DNA of 64,000 nt. Source: Streptomyces sp. NBC_00237. GTDB lineage: Bacteria > Actinomycetota > Actinomycetes > Streptomycetales > Streptomycetaceae. The position numbers and the translations under genes were made by a program. The first letter of the stretch is position 1. Each line of letters starts with the position of its first letter. The DNA lies in contig NZ_JAPEMT010000001.1 of assembly GCF_026342435.1 (NCBI RefSeq), positions 2,226,501-2,290,500 of the forward strand, written 5' to 3'. Shown here piece by piece: positions 24,861-34,967 of the stretch. The notes under the pieces were generated by a model that was not told the origin of the DNA, did not search any database, and saw only the letters and a list, made by a program, of their open reading frames with translations.

Positions 24861-26813
24861 GTGGCCCCGAAGGCTGTGCCCCCGAACGACGGACCGCGCC
24901 GCCGGGTCCCGGCCCCCGGCCGCCCGCCCGCGCGCAGGCCCGCCCCGGCCCGCCGCCCCGCCGCGAAGACCGCGACGCTCCGGCTCGGCAGCCCCAAGCC
25001 CCGGCTGCGTCTGGTCAGCCTCGGCCTGACGCTGGTGATGCTGGCCTTCGTCGTACGGCTCTTCCAGGTGCAGGCCGTCGACGCGGCCACGTACACCGAC
25101 AAGGCGGAACGCCAGCGTCAGGCGCGGCACACGCTCACCGCCGAGCGCGGCGAGATCACCGACCGCAGCGGCATCGCACTCGCCGCCAGCGTCGACGCGC
25201 ACGACATCACCGCCGACCCCTTCCTCTTCACCCCCGAGCAGGCCAAGACCGCCGACGCGCCGCAGCAGGCCGCCGCGATCCTCGCCCCGATCCTCGGCAA
25301 GACCCCCGCCGACCTCGCGAAGAAGCTCGCGAGCCCCAAGTCGCGGTACGTCGTCCTGGCCCGCCGCCAGACCCCCCAGGTCTGGAAGCAGATCAAGGAC
25401 CTGAAGAGCGTGTACGGCGACAAGGCCGCCGCCGCGAACAAGCGGAAGCCGAATTCGGCCACCAACCTCCTGGGCGGCGTCCTCCAGGAGCCCAGCAGCA
25501 CCCGCGTCTACCCCAACGGCGACCTCGCCGCCGGAATACTGGGTTACGTCAACGCCGCGGGACGCGGTGCGGGCGGCCTGGAGGTCAAGCTCGACAAGGA
25601 ACTCGCGGGCCAGGACGGCGAGGTCACCTTCGCCCAGGCGGGCGGCCGCCGGGTGCCCACGGCGGGAGCCAACGAGACCCCCGCCGTGCCCGGCTCGGAC
25701 ATCGAGCTCACCATCGACCGCGACATCCAGTGGGCCGCCCAGAGCGCCATCGCGGAGCAGGTCAGGAAGTCCAAGGCGGACCGCGGCTACGTCATCGTGC
25801 AGGACACCCGCACCGGCGAGGTCCTCGCCATGGCCAACGCGCCCGGCTTCGACCCCAACGACCTCTCCCAGGCCAACGCCGCCGCGATGGGCAACGCGGC
25901 CCTCCAGGACGCCTACGAGCCCGGCTCCACCTCGAAGATCATGTCCATGGCGGCCGTGCTGGAGGAGAAGGCGGCGACGCCCGACACCCACGTCGTCGTG
26001 CCGAACCGGCTCAAGCGGGGCGACCGCAACTTCAAGGACGACATCGACCACCCCACCTGGAACCTCACCCTCAACGGGGTCCTCGCCAAGTCCTCCAACA
26101 TCGGCACCATCCTGGCCACCGGCGAGCTCGGCGACACCCAGCCGGAGGCCAACGAGGTGCTGCACTCCTACCTCACCAAGTTCGGCATCGGCCGGCGCAG
26201 CGGCCTCGGCTTCCCCGGCGAGACCTCCGGCATCCTGGCCCCGCCCGAGAAGTGGTCCACCTCGCAGCAGTACACGATCCCCTTCGGCCAGGGCCTGTCC
26301 GTCAACGCCCTCCAGGCGGCCTCCGTGTACTCCACGATCGCCAACGGAGGGGTACGGATCGAGCCGACCCTCGTCCGCGGGTCGAAGGGCCCGGACGGCC
26401 GGTTCACGCCCGCCCCCGCCCCGAAGAAGACCCGGGTGGTCAGCGACCAGACGGCCAGGACCCTGGCCAAGATGCTGGAGTCCGTCGTCGACGACGAGGA
26501 GGGCACCGGCACCAAGGCCCGCATCCCCGGCTACCGCGTCGGCGGCAAGACCGGAACCTCCAACCGGGTGGACCCCAAGACGGGCCGCTACAAGGGCTAC
26601 ACGGCCTCCTTCGCCGGGTTCGCGCCCGCCGACGCGCCCCGGATCACCGTCTACTGCGCCATCCAGAACCCCACCACGGGCAGCTACTTCGGCGGCCAGA
26701 TCTGCGGCCCCATCTACAAGCAGGTCATGGAGTTCGCCCTGAAGACCCGCCAGGTCGCCCCGACCGGCGGCAAGCCCGCCCGGCTCCCGGTCACCTTCAC
26801 CCCGGGCCCGTGA
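24861..26813 (+). CDS. ftsI: septal penicillin-binding protein FtsI (PBP3)
   Basis: A 650-residue class B penicillin-binding protein that cross-links septal peptidoglycan with FtsW. A basic, Pro-rich cytoplasmic N-terminus precedes one membrane helix (about residues 53-72, VSLGLTLVMLAFVVRLFQVQ). A dimerisation domain follows, then the transpeptidase domain with S356-T-S-K359, S411-S-N413 and K563-T-G565. All three active-site motifs are intact. It starts with GTG four bases after ftsL. The 218 bases to murE hold a possible internal promoter. Confidence 0.97.
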   Translation: MAPKAVPPNDGPRRRVPAPGRPPARRPAPARRPAAKTATLRLGSPKPRLRLVSLGLTLVMLAFVVRLFQVQAVDAATYTDKAERQRQARHTLTAERGEITDRSGIALAASVDAHDITADPFLFTPEQAKTADAPQQAAAILAPILGKTPADLAKKLASPKSRYVVLARRQTPQVWKQIKDLKSVYGDKAAAANKRKPNSATNLLGGVLQEPSSTRVYPNGDLAAGILGYVNAAGRGAGGLEVKLDKELAGQDGEVTFAQAGGRRVPTAGANETPAVPGSDIELTIDRDIQWAAQSAIAEQVRKSKADRGYVIVQDTRTGEVLAMANAPGFDPNDLSQANAAAMGNAALQDAYEPGSTSKIMSMAAVLEEKAATPDTHVVVPNRLKRGDRNFKDDIDHPTWNLTLNGVLAKSSNIGTILATGELGDTQPEANEVLHSYLTKFGIGRRSGLGFPGETSGILAPPEKWSTSQQYTIPFGQGLSVNALQAASVYSTIANGGVRIEPTLVRGSKGPDGRFTPAPAPKKTRVVSDQTARTLAKMLESVVDDEEGTGTKARIPGYRVGGKTGTSNRVDPKTGRYKGYTASFAGFAPADAPRITVYCAIQNPTTGSYFGGQICGPIYKQVMEFALKTRQVAPTGGKPARLPVTFTPGP

Positions 26814-27031
26814 ACCGCCCGTCCCGGACGACGCCACCGGAACCGCCCATTCCGGGCGGTGAAGCGGACTCCCGAGTACCGAAGCGGAAACCCTCAGTGA
26901 CAACCCTCACCAACGACCACCGAAAACGGGTTGCGCAGCCCCCCTGCTTTCGCCCGCAGCCCGGTCCGGCGGGTACGCTCACCGCCGTGCCACACGCTGA
27001 TCAGTCCCAAACCACCCAGAAGGACGCTCCG

Positions 27032-28564
27032 GTGAACTACCCCGGAGCGCCCAGGCCGGACCGGGTCCGCCCGACGACCCTCGGGGAGCTGGCCGAACGG
27101 CTGGGCATCGAGTCCCCAGGACCTGGAGAGACCACCGGAATCACCCACGACTCCCGCGCGGTCCGCCCCGGCGACGTCTACGCCGCGCTCCCGGGAGCCC
27201 GCCTGCACGGCGCGGACTTCGTCGCCCAGGCCGCCGAACTCGGCGCCGCCGCGGTCCTCACCGACCCGACGGGCGCCGAACGCGCCGCCGCGACCGGACT
27301 GCCCGTCCTCGTCGCCCCGAACCCGCGTGCCCGCATGGGCCAGCTCGCCGCCGACATCTACGGAAACCCAGGCCGCGACCTGCTCCAGATCGGCATCACC
27401 GGAACGTCCGGCAAGACCACCACCGCGTACCTCGTGGAAGGCGGTCTGAAGCAGGCCGGAGACCTCCCCGGGCTCATCGGCACGGTCGAGATGCGCATCG
27501 GCGACGAGCGCATCAAGTCGGAGCGGACCACCCCCGAGGCCACCGACCTCCAGGCCCTGTTCGCGGTGATGCGCGAACGCGGCGTGAAGTCGGTCGCGAT
27601 GGAGGTTTCCAGCCACGCCCTGGTGCTCGGCCGGGTCGACGCCTGCGTCTTCGACGTCGCCGTCTTCAACAACCTGAGCCCCGAGCACATGGAGTTCCAC
27701 TCCGACATGGAGGACTACTTCCAGGCGAAGGCACAGCTCTTCACCCCGGAGCGGTCCCGGCTCGGCGTCCTCAACGTCGACGACGAGTACGGCCGCCGCC
27801 TGGTCACCGAGGCCACCGTGCCGGTGATCACGTTCTCCGCCGAGGGCCACCCGGACGCCGACTGGCGCGCCGAGAAGGTCGACGTGGGCCCGCAGTCCAG
27901 CACCTTCATGGTGGTCGGCCCGCGCGGCGAGCACGTGCACGCCACCGCGCCGCTGCCGGGCCCCTTCAACGTCGCCAACACCCTCGCCGCGATCGTCACC
28001 CTGGCCGCCGCCGGGTACGACCCGCAGACCGCCGCCGACGGCATCGCCGCCGTGCCCGGCGTCCCGGGCCGTCTGGAGCGCGTCGACGCCGGTCAGGACT
28101 ACCTCGCCGTCGTCGACTACGCGCACAAGACGGACGCCGTCGAATCGGTCCTGCGCGCCCTGCGCAAGGTCACCGAGGGGCAGCTGCACATCGTGCTCGG
28201 CTGCGGCGGCGACCGCGACACCCACAAGCGCGGCCCGATGGGCGCGGCAGCCGCACGGCTCGCCGACACCGCCGTACTGACCAGCGACAACCCCCGCTCC
28301 GAGGACCCCCTCGCGATCCTCGCGACCATGCTCGCGGGCGCCGCGGAGGTGCCCGCCCACGAGCGCGGCGACGTCGCCGTCTTCGAGGACCGGGCCGCCG
28401 CCATCGCCGAGGCCGTCGCCCGCGCGAAGCCCGGCGACACCGTCCTCGTCGCGGGCAAGGGCCACGAGCAGGGCCAGGACATCAACGGGGTGATCCGCCC
28501 CTTCGACGACCGCACCGTGCTGCGGGCGGCCGTCGAGCACCGTCTGAACGACACGAGGGGCTGA
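27032..28564 (+). CDS. murE: UDP-MurNAc-tripeptide synthetase MurE
   Basis: MurE adds diaminopimelate to UDP-MurNAc-L-Ala-D-Glu. The ATP loop is GITGTSGKTTTAYL, the carbamylated-lysine region is ATDLQALFAVM...VSSHALVLGRV, and the DAP-selecting motif is present as SDNPRSED, as expected for a streptomycete that uses LL-DAP. I chose the GTG at 27032 (510 residues) because AAGGA lies upstream and homology starts soon after. A second in-frame GTG at 26987 lies eight bases after a TACGCT -10 box (26974-26979) and would give a leaderless 525-residue form, so the start is uncertain by 15 residues. murF follows within seven bases. Confidence 0.96.
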   Translation: MNYPGAPRPDRVRPTTLGELAERLGIESPGPGETTGITHDSRAVRPGDVYAALPGARLHGADFVAQAAELGAAAVLTDPTGAERAAATGLPVLVAPNPRARMGQLAADIYGNPGRDLLQIGITGTSGKTTTAYLVEGGLKQAGDLPGLIGTVEMRIGDERIKSERTTPEATDLQALFAVMRERGVKSVAMEVSSHALVLGRVDACVFDVAVFNNLSPEHMEFHSDMEDYFQAKAQLFTPERSRLGVLNVDDEYGRRLVTEATVPVITFSAEGHPDADWRAEKVDVGPQSSTFMVVGPRGEHVHATAPLPGPFNVANTLAAIVTLAAAGYDPQTAADGIAAVPGVPGRLERVDAGQDYLAVVDYAHKTDAVESVLRALRKVTEGQLHIVLGCGGDRDTHKRGPMGAAAARLADTAVLTSDNPRSEDPLAILATMLAGAAEVPAHERGDVAVFEDRAAAIAEAVARAKPGDTVLVAGKGHEQGQDINGVIRPFDDRTVLRAAVEHRLNDTRG

Positions 28565-28570
28565 CCGGAA

Positions 28571-29977
28571 ATGATCCCCCTTTCCCTCGCCGAGATCGCC
28601 ACGCTCGTCGGTGGACAGACCCATGACATACCGGACACGAGCCTGAAGGTCACCGGCCCGGTCGTCATCGACTCCCGCCAGGTCCGTACGGGCAGCCTGT
28701 TCGCCGCGTACGCGGGCGAGCGGGTCGACGGCCACGACTACGCCGAGCGCGCCGTCGACGCGGGCGCGGCGGCCGTCCTGGCCACCCGTCCGGTCGGCGT
28801 GCCCGCCATCGTCGTGCCCGACGTGACCGAGGCGCTCGGCGCGCTCGCCCGCAGCGTCGTGGCCCGCCTGGGCACGGACGTCGTCGCCCTCACCGGCTCC
28901 GCGGGCAAGACGTCCACCAAGGACCTCATCGCCCAGCTCCTGGAGCGCAAGGCCCCCACCGTCTACCCGGCGGGCAACCTCAACAACGAGATCGGGCTGC
29001 CCCTCACGGCACTGCGCGTCGCCGAGGACACCCGCCACCTCGTCCTGGAGATGGGCGCCCGCTACATCGGCGACATCCGCTACCTGACCGGTCTCGTCCC
29101 GCCGCGCATCGGCCTCGTCCTCAACGTCGGGACCGCGCACGTCGGCGAGTTCGGCAGCCGCGAGAACATCGCCGTCGCCAAGGGCGAACTCGTCGAGTCC
29201 CTCCCGGCCGACGGCGTCGCCGTACTCAACGCCGACGACGGTCTCGTACGGGAGATGGCGTCCCGCACCACGGCGCGCGTCCTGTACTTCGGCGAGTCCG
29301 AATCCGCCGACGTACGCGCCACCGAAGTGCGCCTCACCGAGGACGGCCGCCCGGCCTTCACGCTCCACACACCCTCCGGGTGCAGTGACGTGACCATGCG
29401 GCTGTACGGTGAGCATCACGTGTCGAACGCGCTCGCCGCGGCCGCCGTCGCCCATGAGCTGGGTCTGTCCGTCGACGAGATCGCCGTGGCGCTCTCCGAG
29501 GCGGGTACCCTCTCCCGCTGGCGCATGGAGGTCACCGAGCGTCCCGACGGCGTGACGGTTGTCAACGACGCCTACAACGCGAACCCCGAATCCATGCGAG
29601 CCGCCCTGCGCGCGCTCGCGTCCATGGGCAAGGGGCGGCGGACCTGGGCGGTGCTCGGGCACATGGCCGAGCTCGGGGACACCTCGCTCGTCGAGCACGA
29701 CGCGGTCGGACGGCTCGCCGTCCGGCTCAACGTCAGCAAGCTGGTGGCAGTCGGGGGCCGGGAAGCGTCCTGGCTGCAACTGGGCGCCTATAACGAGGGT
29801 TCGTGGGGTGAGGAGTCGGTGCACGTGTCCGACACGCAGGCGGCGATCGACCTGTTGCGCGGGGAACTGCGCCCGGGGGACGTCGTGCTGGTGAAGGCAT
29901 CCAGGTCGGTCGGCCTCGAAGCGGTCGCCCAGGCACTGCTCGATCCGGCCACCGAGGGTGAGGTCGCCGGCGCATGA
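28571..29977 (+). CDS. murF: UDP-MurNAc-pentapeptide synthetase MurF
   Basis: MurF adds D-Ala-D-Ala to UDP-MurNAc-tripeptide, completing the cytoplasmic precursor. The 468-residue chain shows the Mur ligase domains in order: an N-terminal substrate domain (TGPVVIDSRQVRTGSLFAA), an ATP domain with ALTGSAGKTSTKDL and LEMGARYIGDI, and a C-terminal domain with VVNDAYNANPESMRAAL. Everything expected is present. Its last bases overlap the mraY start as ATGA, so the two are translationally coupled. Confidence 0.97.
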   Translation: MIPLSLAEIATLVGGQTHDIPDTSLKVTGPVVIDSRQVRTGSLFAAYAGERVDGHDYAERAVDAGAAAVLATRPVGVPAIVVPDVTEALGALARSVVARLGTDVVALTGSAGKTSTKDLIAQLLERKAPTVYPAGNLNNEIGLPLTALRVAEDTRHLVLEMGARYIGDIRYLTGLVPPRIGLVLNVGTAHVGEFGSRENIAVAKGELVESLPADGVAVLNADDGLVREMASRTTARVLYFGESESADVRATEVRLTEDGRPAFTLHTPSGCSDVTMRLYGEHHVSNALAAAAVAHELGLSVDEIAVALSEAGTLSRWRMEVTERPDGVTVVNDAYNANPESMRAALRALASMGKGRRTWAVLGHMAELGDTSLVEHDAVGRLAVRLNVSKLVAVGGREASWLQLGAYNEGSWGEESVHVSDTQAAIDLLRGELRPGDVVLVKASRSVGLEAVAQALLDPATEGEVAGA

Positions 29978-31044
29978 GTCAGATCCTCTTCGCGGGGGCC
30001 ATCGGCCTGTTCCTGACGCTCATCGGCACCCCGCTGCTGATCAAGCTGCTCGCCCGCAAGGGCTACGGCCAGTTCATCCGTGACGACGGCCCCCGCGGCC
30101 ACCACGGCAAGCGCGGTACGCCCACGATGGGCGGCATCGCCTTCATCCTGGCCACGCTCATCGCGTACGCCCTGACGAAGGTGCTGACCTCCAGTCAGCC
30201 CACCATCTCGGGCCTGCTGGTGCTGTTCCTGATGGCGGGCATGGGCCTCGTCGGCTTCCTCGACGACTACATCAAGATCGTCAAGCAGCGTTCGCTGGGA
30301 CTGCGCGCCAAGGCGAAGATGCTCGGCCAGCTGATCGTCGGCATCGCCTTCGCGGTGCTCTCGCTCAACTTCGCCGACAGCCGGGGCCAGACCCCGGCCT
30401 CCGACCGGCTCTCCTTCGTCGCGGACTTCGGCTGGTCGATCACGCCGGTGCTGTTCGTGGTGTGGGCGCTGTTCATGATCCTCGCGATGTCGAACGGCGT
30501 GAACCTCACCGACGGCCTCGACGGGCTCGCCACCGGCGCGTCCGTGATGGTCTTCGGCGCGTACACCTTCATCGGTCTGTGGCAGTTCCAGGAGTCCTGC
30601 GCCAACGCGCAGGGCCTCACCAACCCGAACGCCTGCTTCGAGGTCCGCGACCCGCTCGACCTCGCGGTCGTGGCCTCCGCGCTGATGGGCTCCTGCTTCG
30701 GCTTCCTGTGGTGGAACACCTCGCCCGCCAAGATCTTCATGGGCGACACCGGCTCCCTGGCACTGGGCGGCGCACTCGCGGGCCTCGCGATCTGCTCCCG
30801 TACGCAGCTGCTGATGGCCATCCTCGGCGGCCTCTTCGTGCTGATCACCATGTCGGTGGTCATCCAGGTCGGCTCGTTCAAGATGACCCGCAAGCGGGTC
30901 TTCCGGATGGCACCGCTCCAGCACCACTTCGAACTCAAGGGGTGGTCCGAAGTCCTTGTCGTGGTCCGCTTCTGGATCATCCAGGGCATGTGCGTGATCG
31001 TCGGTCTCGGTCTCTTCTACGCAGGATGGGCAGCAGGTAAGTGA
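29974..31044 (+). CDS. mraY: phospho-MurNAc-pentapeptide translocase MraY
   Basis: MraY transfers phospho-MurNAc-pentapeptide to undecaprenyl phosphate, making lipid I at the inner face of the membrane. The 356 residues hold about ten membrane helices. Catalytic segments are FLDDYIKIVKQRSLGL, with the paired Asp, NGVNLTDGLDGLATG, and the late cytoplasmic loop APLQHHFELKGWSE. It overlaps murF upstream and murD downstream, each by four bases. Confidence 0.98.
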   Translation: MSQILFAGAIGLFLTLIGTPLLIKLLARKGYGQFIRDDGPRGHHGKRGTPTMGGIAFILATLIAYALTKVLTSSQPTISGLLVLFLMAGMGLVGFLDDYIKIVKQRSLGLRAKAKMLGQLIVGIAFAVLSLNFADSRGQTPASDRLSFVADFGWSITPVLFVVWALFMILAMSNGVNLTDGLDGLATGASVMVFGAYTFIGLWQFQESCANAQGLTNPNACFEVRDPLDLAVVASALMGSCFGFLWWNTSPAKIFMGDTGSLALGGALAGLAICSRTQLLMAILGGLFVLITMSVVIQVGSFKMTRKRVFRMAPLQHHFELKGWSEVLVVVRFWIIQGMCVIVGLGLFYAGWAAGK

Positions 31045-32453
31045 CCACCTGGCAGGACATGAACGTCACCGTGGCCGGTCTCGGCGTGAGCGGCATCAGT
31101 GCCGCCCGCGCCCTGGCCGGCCTCGGCGCCCGCATCACCGTCGTGGACGGCGGCGACAGCGCCACGCACAGGGCCCGCGCAGCGGAGCTCGCCAGCGAAG
31201 GCATCGCCGTACGGCTCGACGACGCGGACACCCTCCCCGAGGGAACCGAATTGATCGTCACCTCGCCCGGCTGGAAGCCCTCCAGCCCCCTGTTCGAGGC
31301 GGCGGCGAAGGCGGGCGTGGACGTCGTCGGCGACGTCGAGATCGCCTGGCGGCTGCGCGGCCCCGGGGCCGCGCCCTGGCTGGCCATCACCGGCACCAAC
31401 GGCAAGACCACCACGACCCAGATGCTCGCGTCGATCCTCACCGCCGCCGGCCGGCGCACCGCCGCCGTCGGCAACATCGGCACCCCGATCATCGACGTGG
31501 TGCTCCAAGAGGACGCGTACGACGTCCTCGCCGTCGAGCTCTCCTCCTACCAGCTGCACTGGGCCCCCTCCCTGCGCGCCCACTCCGCCGCCGTCCTGAA
31601 CCTGGCGCCGGACCACCTCGACTGGCACGGCTCCATGGACGCCTACGCCGCCGACAAGGGCCGCATCTACGAGGGCAACACCGTCGCCTGCGTCTACAAC
31701 GTCGCCGACGCCGCCACCGAGGACCTGGTCCGCGAGGCCGACGTCGAAGAGGGCTGCCGCGCCATCGGCTTCACCCTCGCCGCGCCTGGTCCCTCCCAGC
31801 TCGGCATCGTCGACGGCATCCTCGTCGACCGCGCCTTCGTGACGAACCGGCAGAAGAACGCCCAGGAGCTCGCCGAGGTCTCCGACGTGCGCCCCGCCGC
31901 CCCGCACAACCTCGCCAACGCCCTCGCGGCCGCCGCGCTGGCCCGTGCGTACGGCGTGGAGCCCGCGGCCGTACGGGACGGCCTGCGCGCCTTCCGCCCG
32001 GACGCGCACCGCATCGAGCACGTCGCGGACGTCGCGGGCGTCGCGTACATCGACGACTCCAAGGCCACCAACACGCACGCCGCCGAGGCATCCCTCGCCG
32101 CGTACGAGTCCATCGTGTGGATCGCGGGCGGCCTCGCCAAGGGCGCCACCTTCGGCGACCTGGTGAGGAAGTCCGCCAAGCACCTGCGTGGCGCCGTCCT
32201 GATCGGCGCCGACCGTGCTCTCATCCGCGAAGCCCTCGCGCGACACGCGCCCGAAGTGCCGGTGGTCGACCTCGACCGGACCGACACTGGGGCGATGAAG
32301 GCGGCGGTCCGCGAAGCGGCTGCACTCGCCGGGCCGGGGGACACGGTGCTCATGGCCCCCGCCTGCGCCTCGATGGACATGTTCGCCAACTACAACGAGC
32401 GCGGCGAGTCCTTCGCCGCCGCCGTACGCGAACTGGCCGATACCCCGGCGTAG
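31041..32453 (+). CDS. murD: UDP-MurNAc-L-Ala:D-Glu ligase MurD
   Basis: MurD adds D-glutamate to UDP-MurNAc-L-alanine. The 470-residue protein has an N-terminal Rossmann-like domain (VAGLGVSGISAARAL), the ATP loop AITGTNGKTTTTQML, VELSSYQLHW, LNLAPDHLDWHG, and the C-terminal domain with RPDAHRIEHVADV and YIDDSKATN. The GTG start overlaps the mraY stop. As in other streptomycetes, murC and ddl are not in this cluster. Confidence 0.97.
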   Translation: MTTWQDMNVTVAGLGVSGISAARALAGLGARITVVDGGDSATHRARAAELASEGIAVRLDDADTLPEGTELIVTSPGWKPSSPLFEAAAKAGVDVVGDVEIAWRLRGPGAAPWLAITGTNGKTTTTQMLASILTAAGRRTAAVGNIGTPIIDVVLQEDAYDVLAVELSSYQLHWAPSLRAHSAAVLNLAPDHLDWHGSMDAYAADKGRIYEGNTVACVYNVADAATEDLVREADVEEGCRAIGFTLAAPGPSQLGIVDGILVDRAFVTNRQKNAQELAEVSDVRPAAPHNLANALAAAALARAYGVEPAAVRDGLRAFRPDAHRIEHVADVAGVAYIDDSKATNTHAAEASLAAYESIVWIAGGLAKGATFGDLVRKSAKHLRGAVLIGADRALIREALARHAPEVPVVDLDRTDTGAMKAAVREAAALAGPGDTVLMAPACASMDMFANYNERGESFAAAVRELADTPA

Positions 32454-32517
32454 CCCGCCCGCAGGCACCACGCCCCCGGCTTCATCGGCGCACGAGTTGT
32501 TGGAGGGGACCACCGCG

Positions 32518-33837
32518 ATGCCGGCCACGGCCAGAAGATCACCGGGAGCCCGTCCCGCCGCCCCGCGCGGCGGGACCGGCGCCGCCCGCCCGCGCCGCGG
32601 CCCCGGCGGCCCCCGCAAGCTCTACGAGCAGCTCCACAGGGCCTGGGACCGGCCCCTGACGGCGTACTACGTGATCCTCGGCAGCGCGCTGCTCATCATC
32701 GGCCTGGGCCTGGTGATGGTCTACTCCGCGTCGATGATCAAGGCGCTCCAGCTCGACCTGGTCAGCTCGTACTTCTTCCGCAAGCAGTTCCTGGCCGCCT
32801 CCATGGGCGCGGTGCTGCTGTTCGCGGCCTCCCGGATGCCCGTCAAGCTGCACCGTGCACTCTCGTACCCGCTGCTGGCCGGGACCGTCTTCCTGATGGC
32901 CCTGGTCCAGGTCCCCGGGATAGGGCACGCGGTCAACGGCAACCAGAACTGGATCTCCGTCGGCGGCCCCTTCCAGCTCCAGCCCAGTGAGTTCGGCAAG
33001 CTGGCGCTGATCCTGTGGGGCGCGGACCTGCTGGCCCGCAAGCAGGACAAGCACCTGCTGGCCCAGTGGAAGCACATGCTGGTGCCGCTCGTGCCGGTCG
33101 CGTTCATGCTGCTCGGGCTGATCATGCTCGGCGGCGACATGGGCACCGCGATCATTCTCACGGCGATCCTCTTCGGCCTGCTCTGGCTGGCCGGAGCGCC
33201 GACCCGGCTGTTCGCGGGCGTGCTCGGCTTCGCCGGGTTCCTGGGCTTCGTACTCGTCAAGACCAGCTCCAACCGGATGGCCCGCCTCGACTGCGTACTG
33301 AGCACCGAGATGGGCCCCGAGGGGCAGTGCCAGCAGGCCGTTCACGGAATCTACGCACTCGCGTCCGGCGGCTGGTTCGGATCGGGACTGGGTGCGAGTG
33401 TGGAAAAATGGGGCCAACTCCCCGAACCCCACAACGACTTCATCTTCGCCATCACAGGTGAGGAACTGGGTTTGGCGGGCACGCTGTCGGTACTCGCCCT
33501 GTTCGCGGCCCTAGGCTATGCGGGTATCCGCGTGGCCGGACGCACGGAGGACCCCTTCGTGAGGTACGCCGCGGGAGGCGTGACGACCTGGATCATGGCG
33601 CAGGCCACGATCAACATCGGTGCGGTGCTCGGCCTGTTGCCGATCGCCGGTGTCCCGCTCCCGCTGTTCTCGTACGGGGGCTCGGCGTTGCTGCCGACCA
33701 TGTTCGCCGTAGGGTTGCTGATCGCCTTCGCGCGTGACGACCCGGCGGCGCGGGCCGCTCTGGCCATGAGGCGGCCCGGGACGAGATGGAAAACGATGAG
33801 ACGGCGCGTCACCAAGCGTCCGTCCGGAGAGCGGTGA
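32518..33837 (+). CDS. ftsW: septal peptidoglycan polymerase FtsW (SEDS)
   Basis: A 439-residue SEDS-family glycosyltransferase that polymerises lipid II at the septum with FtsI. Ten membrane helices can be traced. Conserved segments are VMVYSASM in helix 1, NQNWISVGGPFQLQPSEFGKLALI, GDMGTAIIL, and PEPHNDFIFAITGEELG in the large loop. The first 45 residues are basic and Pro/Arg-rich. The ATG at 32518 is set by GGAGGGG about ten bases upstream; a TTG at 32497 is less likely. murG starts seven bases after the stop. Confidence 0.97.
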   Translation: MPATARRSPGARPAAPRGGTGAARPRRGPGGPRKLYEQLHRAWDRPLTAYYVILGSALLIIGLGLVMVYSASMIKALQLDLVSSYFFRKQFLAASMGAVLLFAASRMPVKLHRALSYPLLAGTVFLMALVQVPGIGHAVNGNQNWISVGGPFQLQPSEFGKLALILWGADLLARKQDKHLLAQWKHMLVPLVPVAFMLLGLIMLGGDMGTAIILTAILFGLLWLAGAPTRLFAGVLGFAGFLGFVLVKTSSNRMARLDCVLSTEMGPEGQCQQAVHGIYALASGGWFGSGLGASVEKWGQLPEPHNDFIFAITGEELGLAGTLSVLALFAALGYAGIRVAGRTEDPFVRYAAGGVTTWIMAQATINIGAVLGLLPIAGVPLPLFSYGGSALLPTMFAVGLLIAFARDDPAARAALAMRRPGTRWKTMRRRVTKRPSGER

Positions 33838-33843
33838 ATTTCG

Positions 33844-34938
33844 GTGCATGTCGTACTCGCCGGTGGGGGGACCGCCGGCCACATCGAGCCCGCGCTCGCC
33901 CTCGCGGACGCCCTGCGCAGGCAGGACCCCACCGTGGGGATCACGGCCCTCGGCACGGAACGGGGCCTGGAGACCAGGCTGGTTCCCGAACGCGGATACG
34001 AACTCGGGCTGATCCCCGCAGTGCCGCTGCCCCGCAAGCCCACCCCTGAACTGATCACCGTCCCCGGGCGGCTGCGCGGCACCATCAAGGCCGCCGAGCA
34101 GATCCTGGAGCGCACCAAGGCCGACTGCGTCGTCGGCTTCGGCGGTTACGTGGCGCTGCCCGGCTACCTCGCGGCCAAGCGCCTCGGGGTGCCGATCATC
34201 GTCCACGAGGCCAACGCCAGGCCGGGCCTGGCCAACAAGATCGGTTCGCGGTACGCGGCGGCCGTCGCGGTCTCCACGCCCGACAGCAAGCTGCGCAACG
34301 CCCGCTACATCGGCATCCCGCTGCGCCGCACCATCGCCACCCTCGACCGGGGGGCCGTGCGCCCCGAGGCGCGGGCCGCGTTCGGGCTCGACCCGAACCT
34401 GCCGACGCTGCTGGTCTCCGGCGGCTCGCAGGGCGCGCGCCGGCTCAACGAGGTGGTCCAGCAGGCCGCTCCGTACCTCCAGCGCGCCGGAATCCAGATC
34501 CTGCACGCGGTCGGGCCGAAGAACGAACTGCCGCGCGTGGACAACATGCCCGGAATGCCGCCCTACATCCCGGTACCGTACGTGGACCGGATGGACCTGG
34601 CGTACGCCGCGGCGGACATGATGCTCTGCCGTGCGGGCGCCATGACGGTGGCCGAACTCTCCGCCGTCGGGCTCCCGGCCGCCTACGTCCCGCTGCCCAT
34701 CGGCAACGGCGAACAGCGGCTCAACGCCCAGCCGCTGGTCAACGCCGGAGGCGGACTCCTGGTGGACGACGCGGCGCTCACTCCCGAGTGGGTGCACGGC
34801 AACGTCCTTCCGGTGCTCACGGATCCGCACCGGCTGTACGAGATGTCCCGCGCCGCCGCCGAGTTCGGCCGACGGGACGCCGACGACCTGCTCGTCGGCA
34901 TGGTCTACCAGGCGATCGCCGCACGCAGGGCCGGCTGA
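33844..34938 (+). CDS. murG: lipid II synthase MurG
   Basis: MurG transfers GlcNAc from UDP-GlcNAc to lipid I, giving lipid II. The 364-residue GT-B enzyme has the N-terminal [18 protein letters not shown] loop, [35 protein letters not shown], and the UDP-GlcNAc site [35 protein letters not shown]. It has a GTG start, and the gene lies directly between ftsW and ftsQ. Confidence 0.97.
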   Translation: MHVVLAGGGTAGHIEPALALADALRRQDPTVGITALGTERGLETRLVPERGYELGLIPAVPLPRKPTPELITVPGRLRGTIKAAEQILERTKADCVVGFGGYVALPGYLAAKRLGVPIIVHEANARPGLANKIGSRYAAAVAVSTPDSKLRNARYIGIPLRRTIATLDRGAVRPEARAAFGLDPNLPTLLVSGGSQGARRLNEVVQQAAPYLQRAGIQILHAVGPKNELPRVDNMPGMPPYIPVPYVDRMDLAYAAADMMLCRAGAMTVAELSAVGLPAAYVPLPIGNGEQRLNAQPLVNAGGGLLVDDAALTPEWVHGNVLPVLTDPHRLYEMSRAAAEFGRRDADDLLVGMVYQAIAARRAG

Positions 34939-34967
34939 CCGGCCCCGGACAAGGAGACGAGGGGCAC

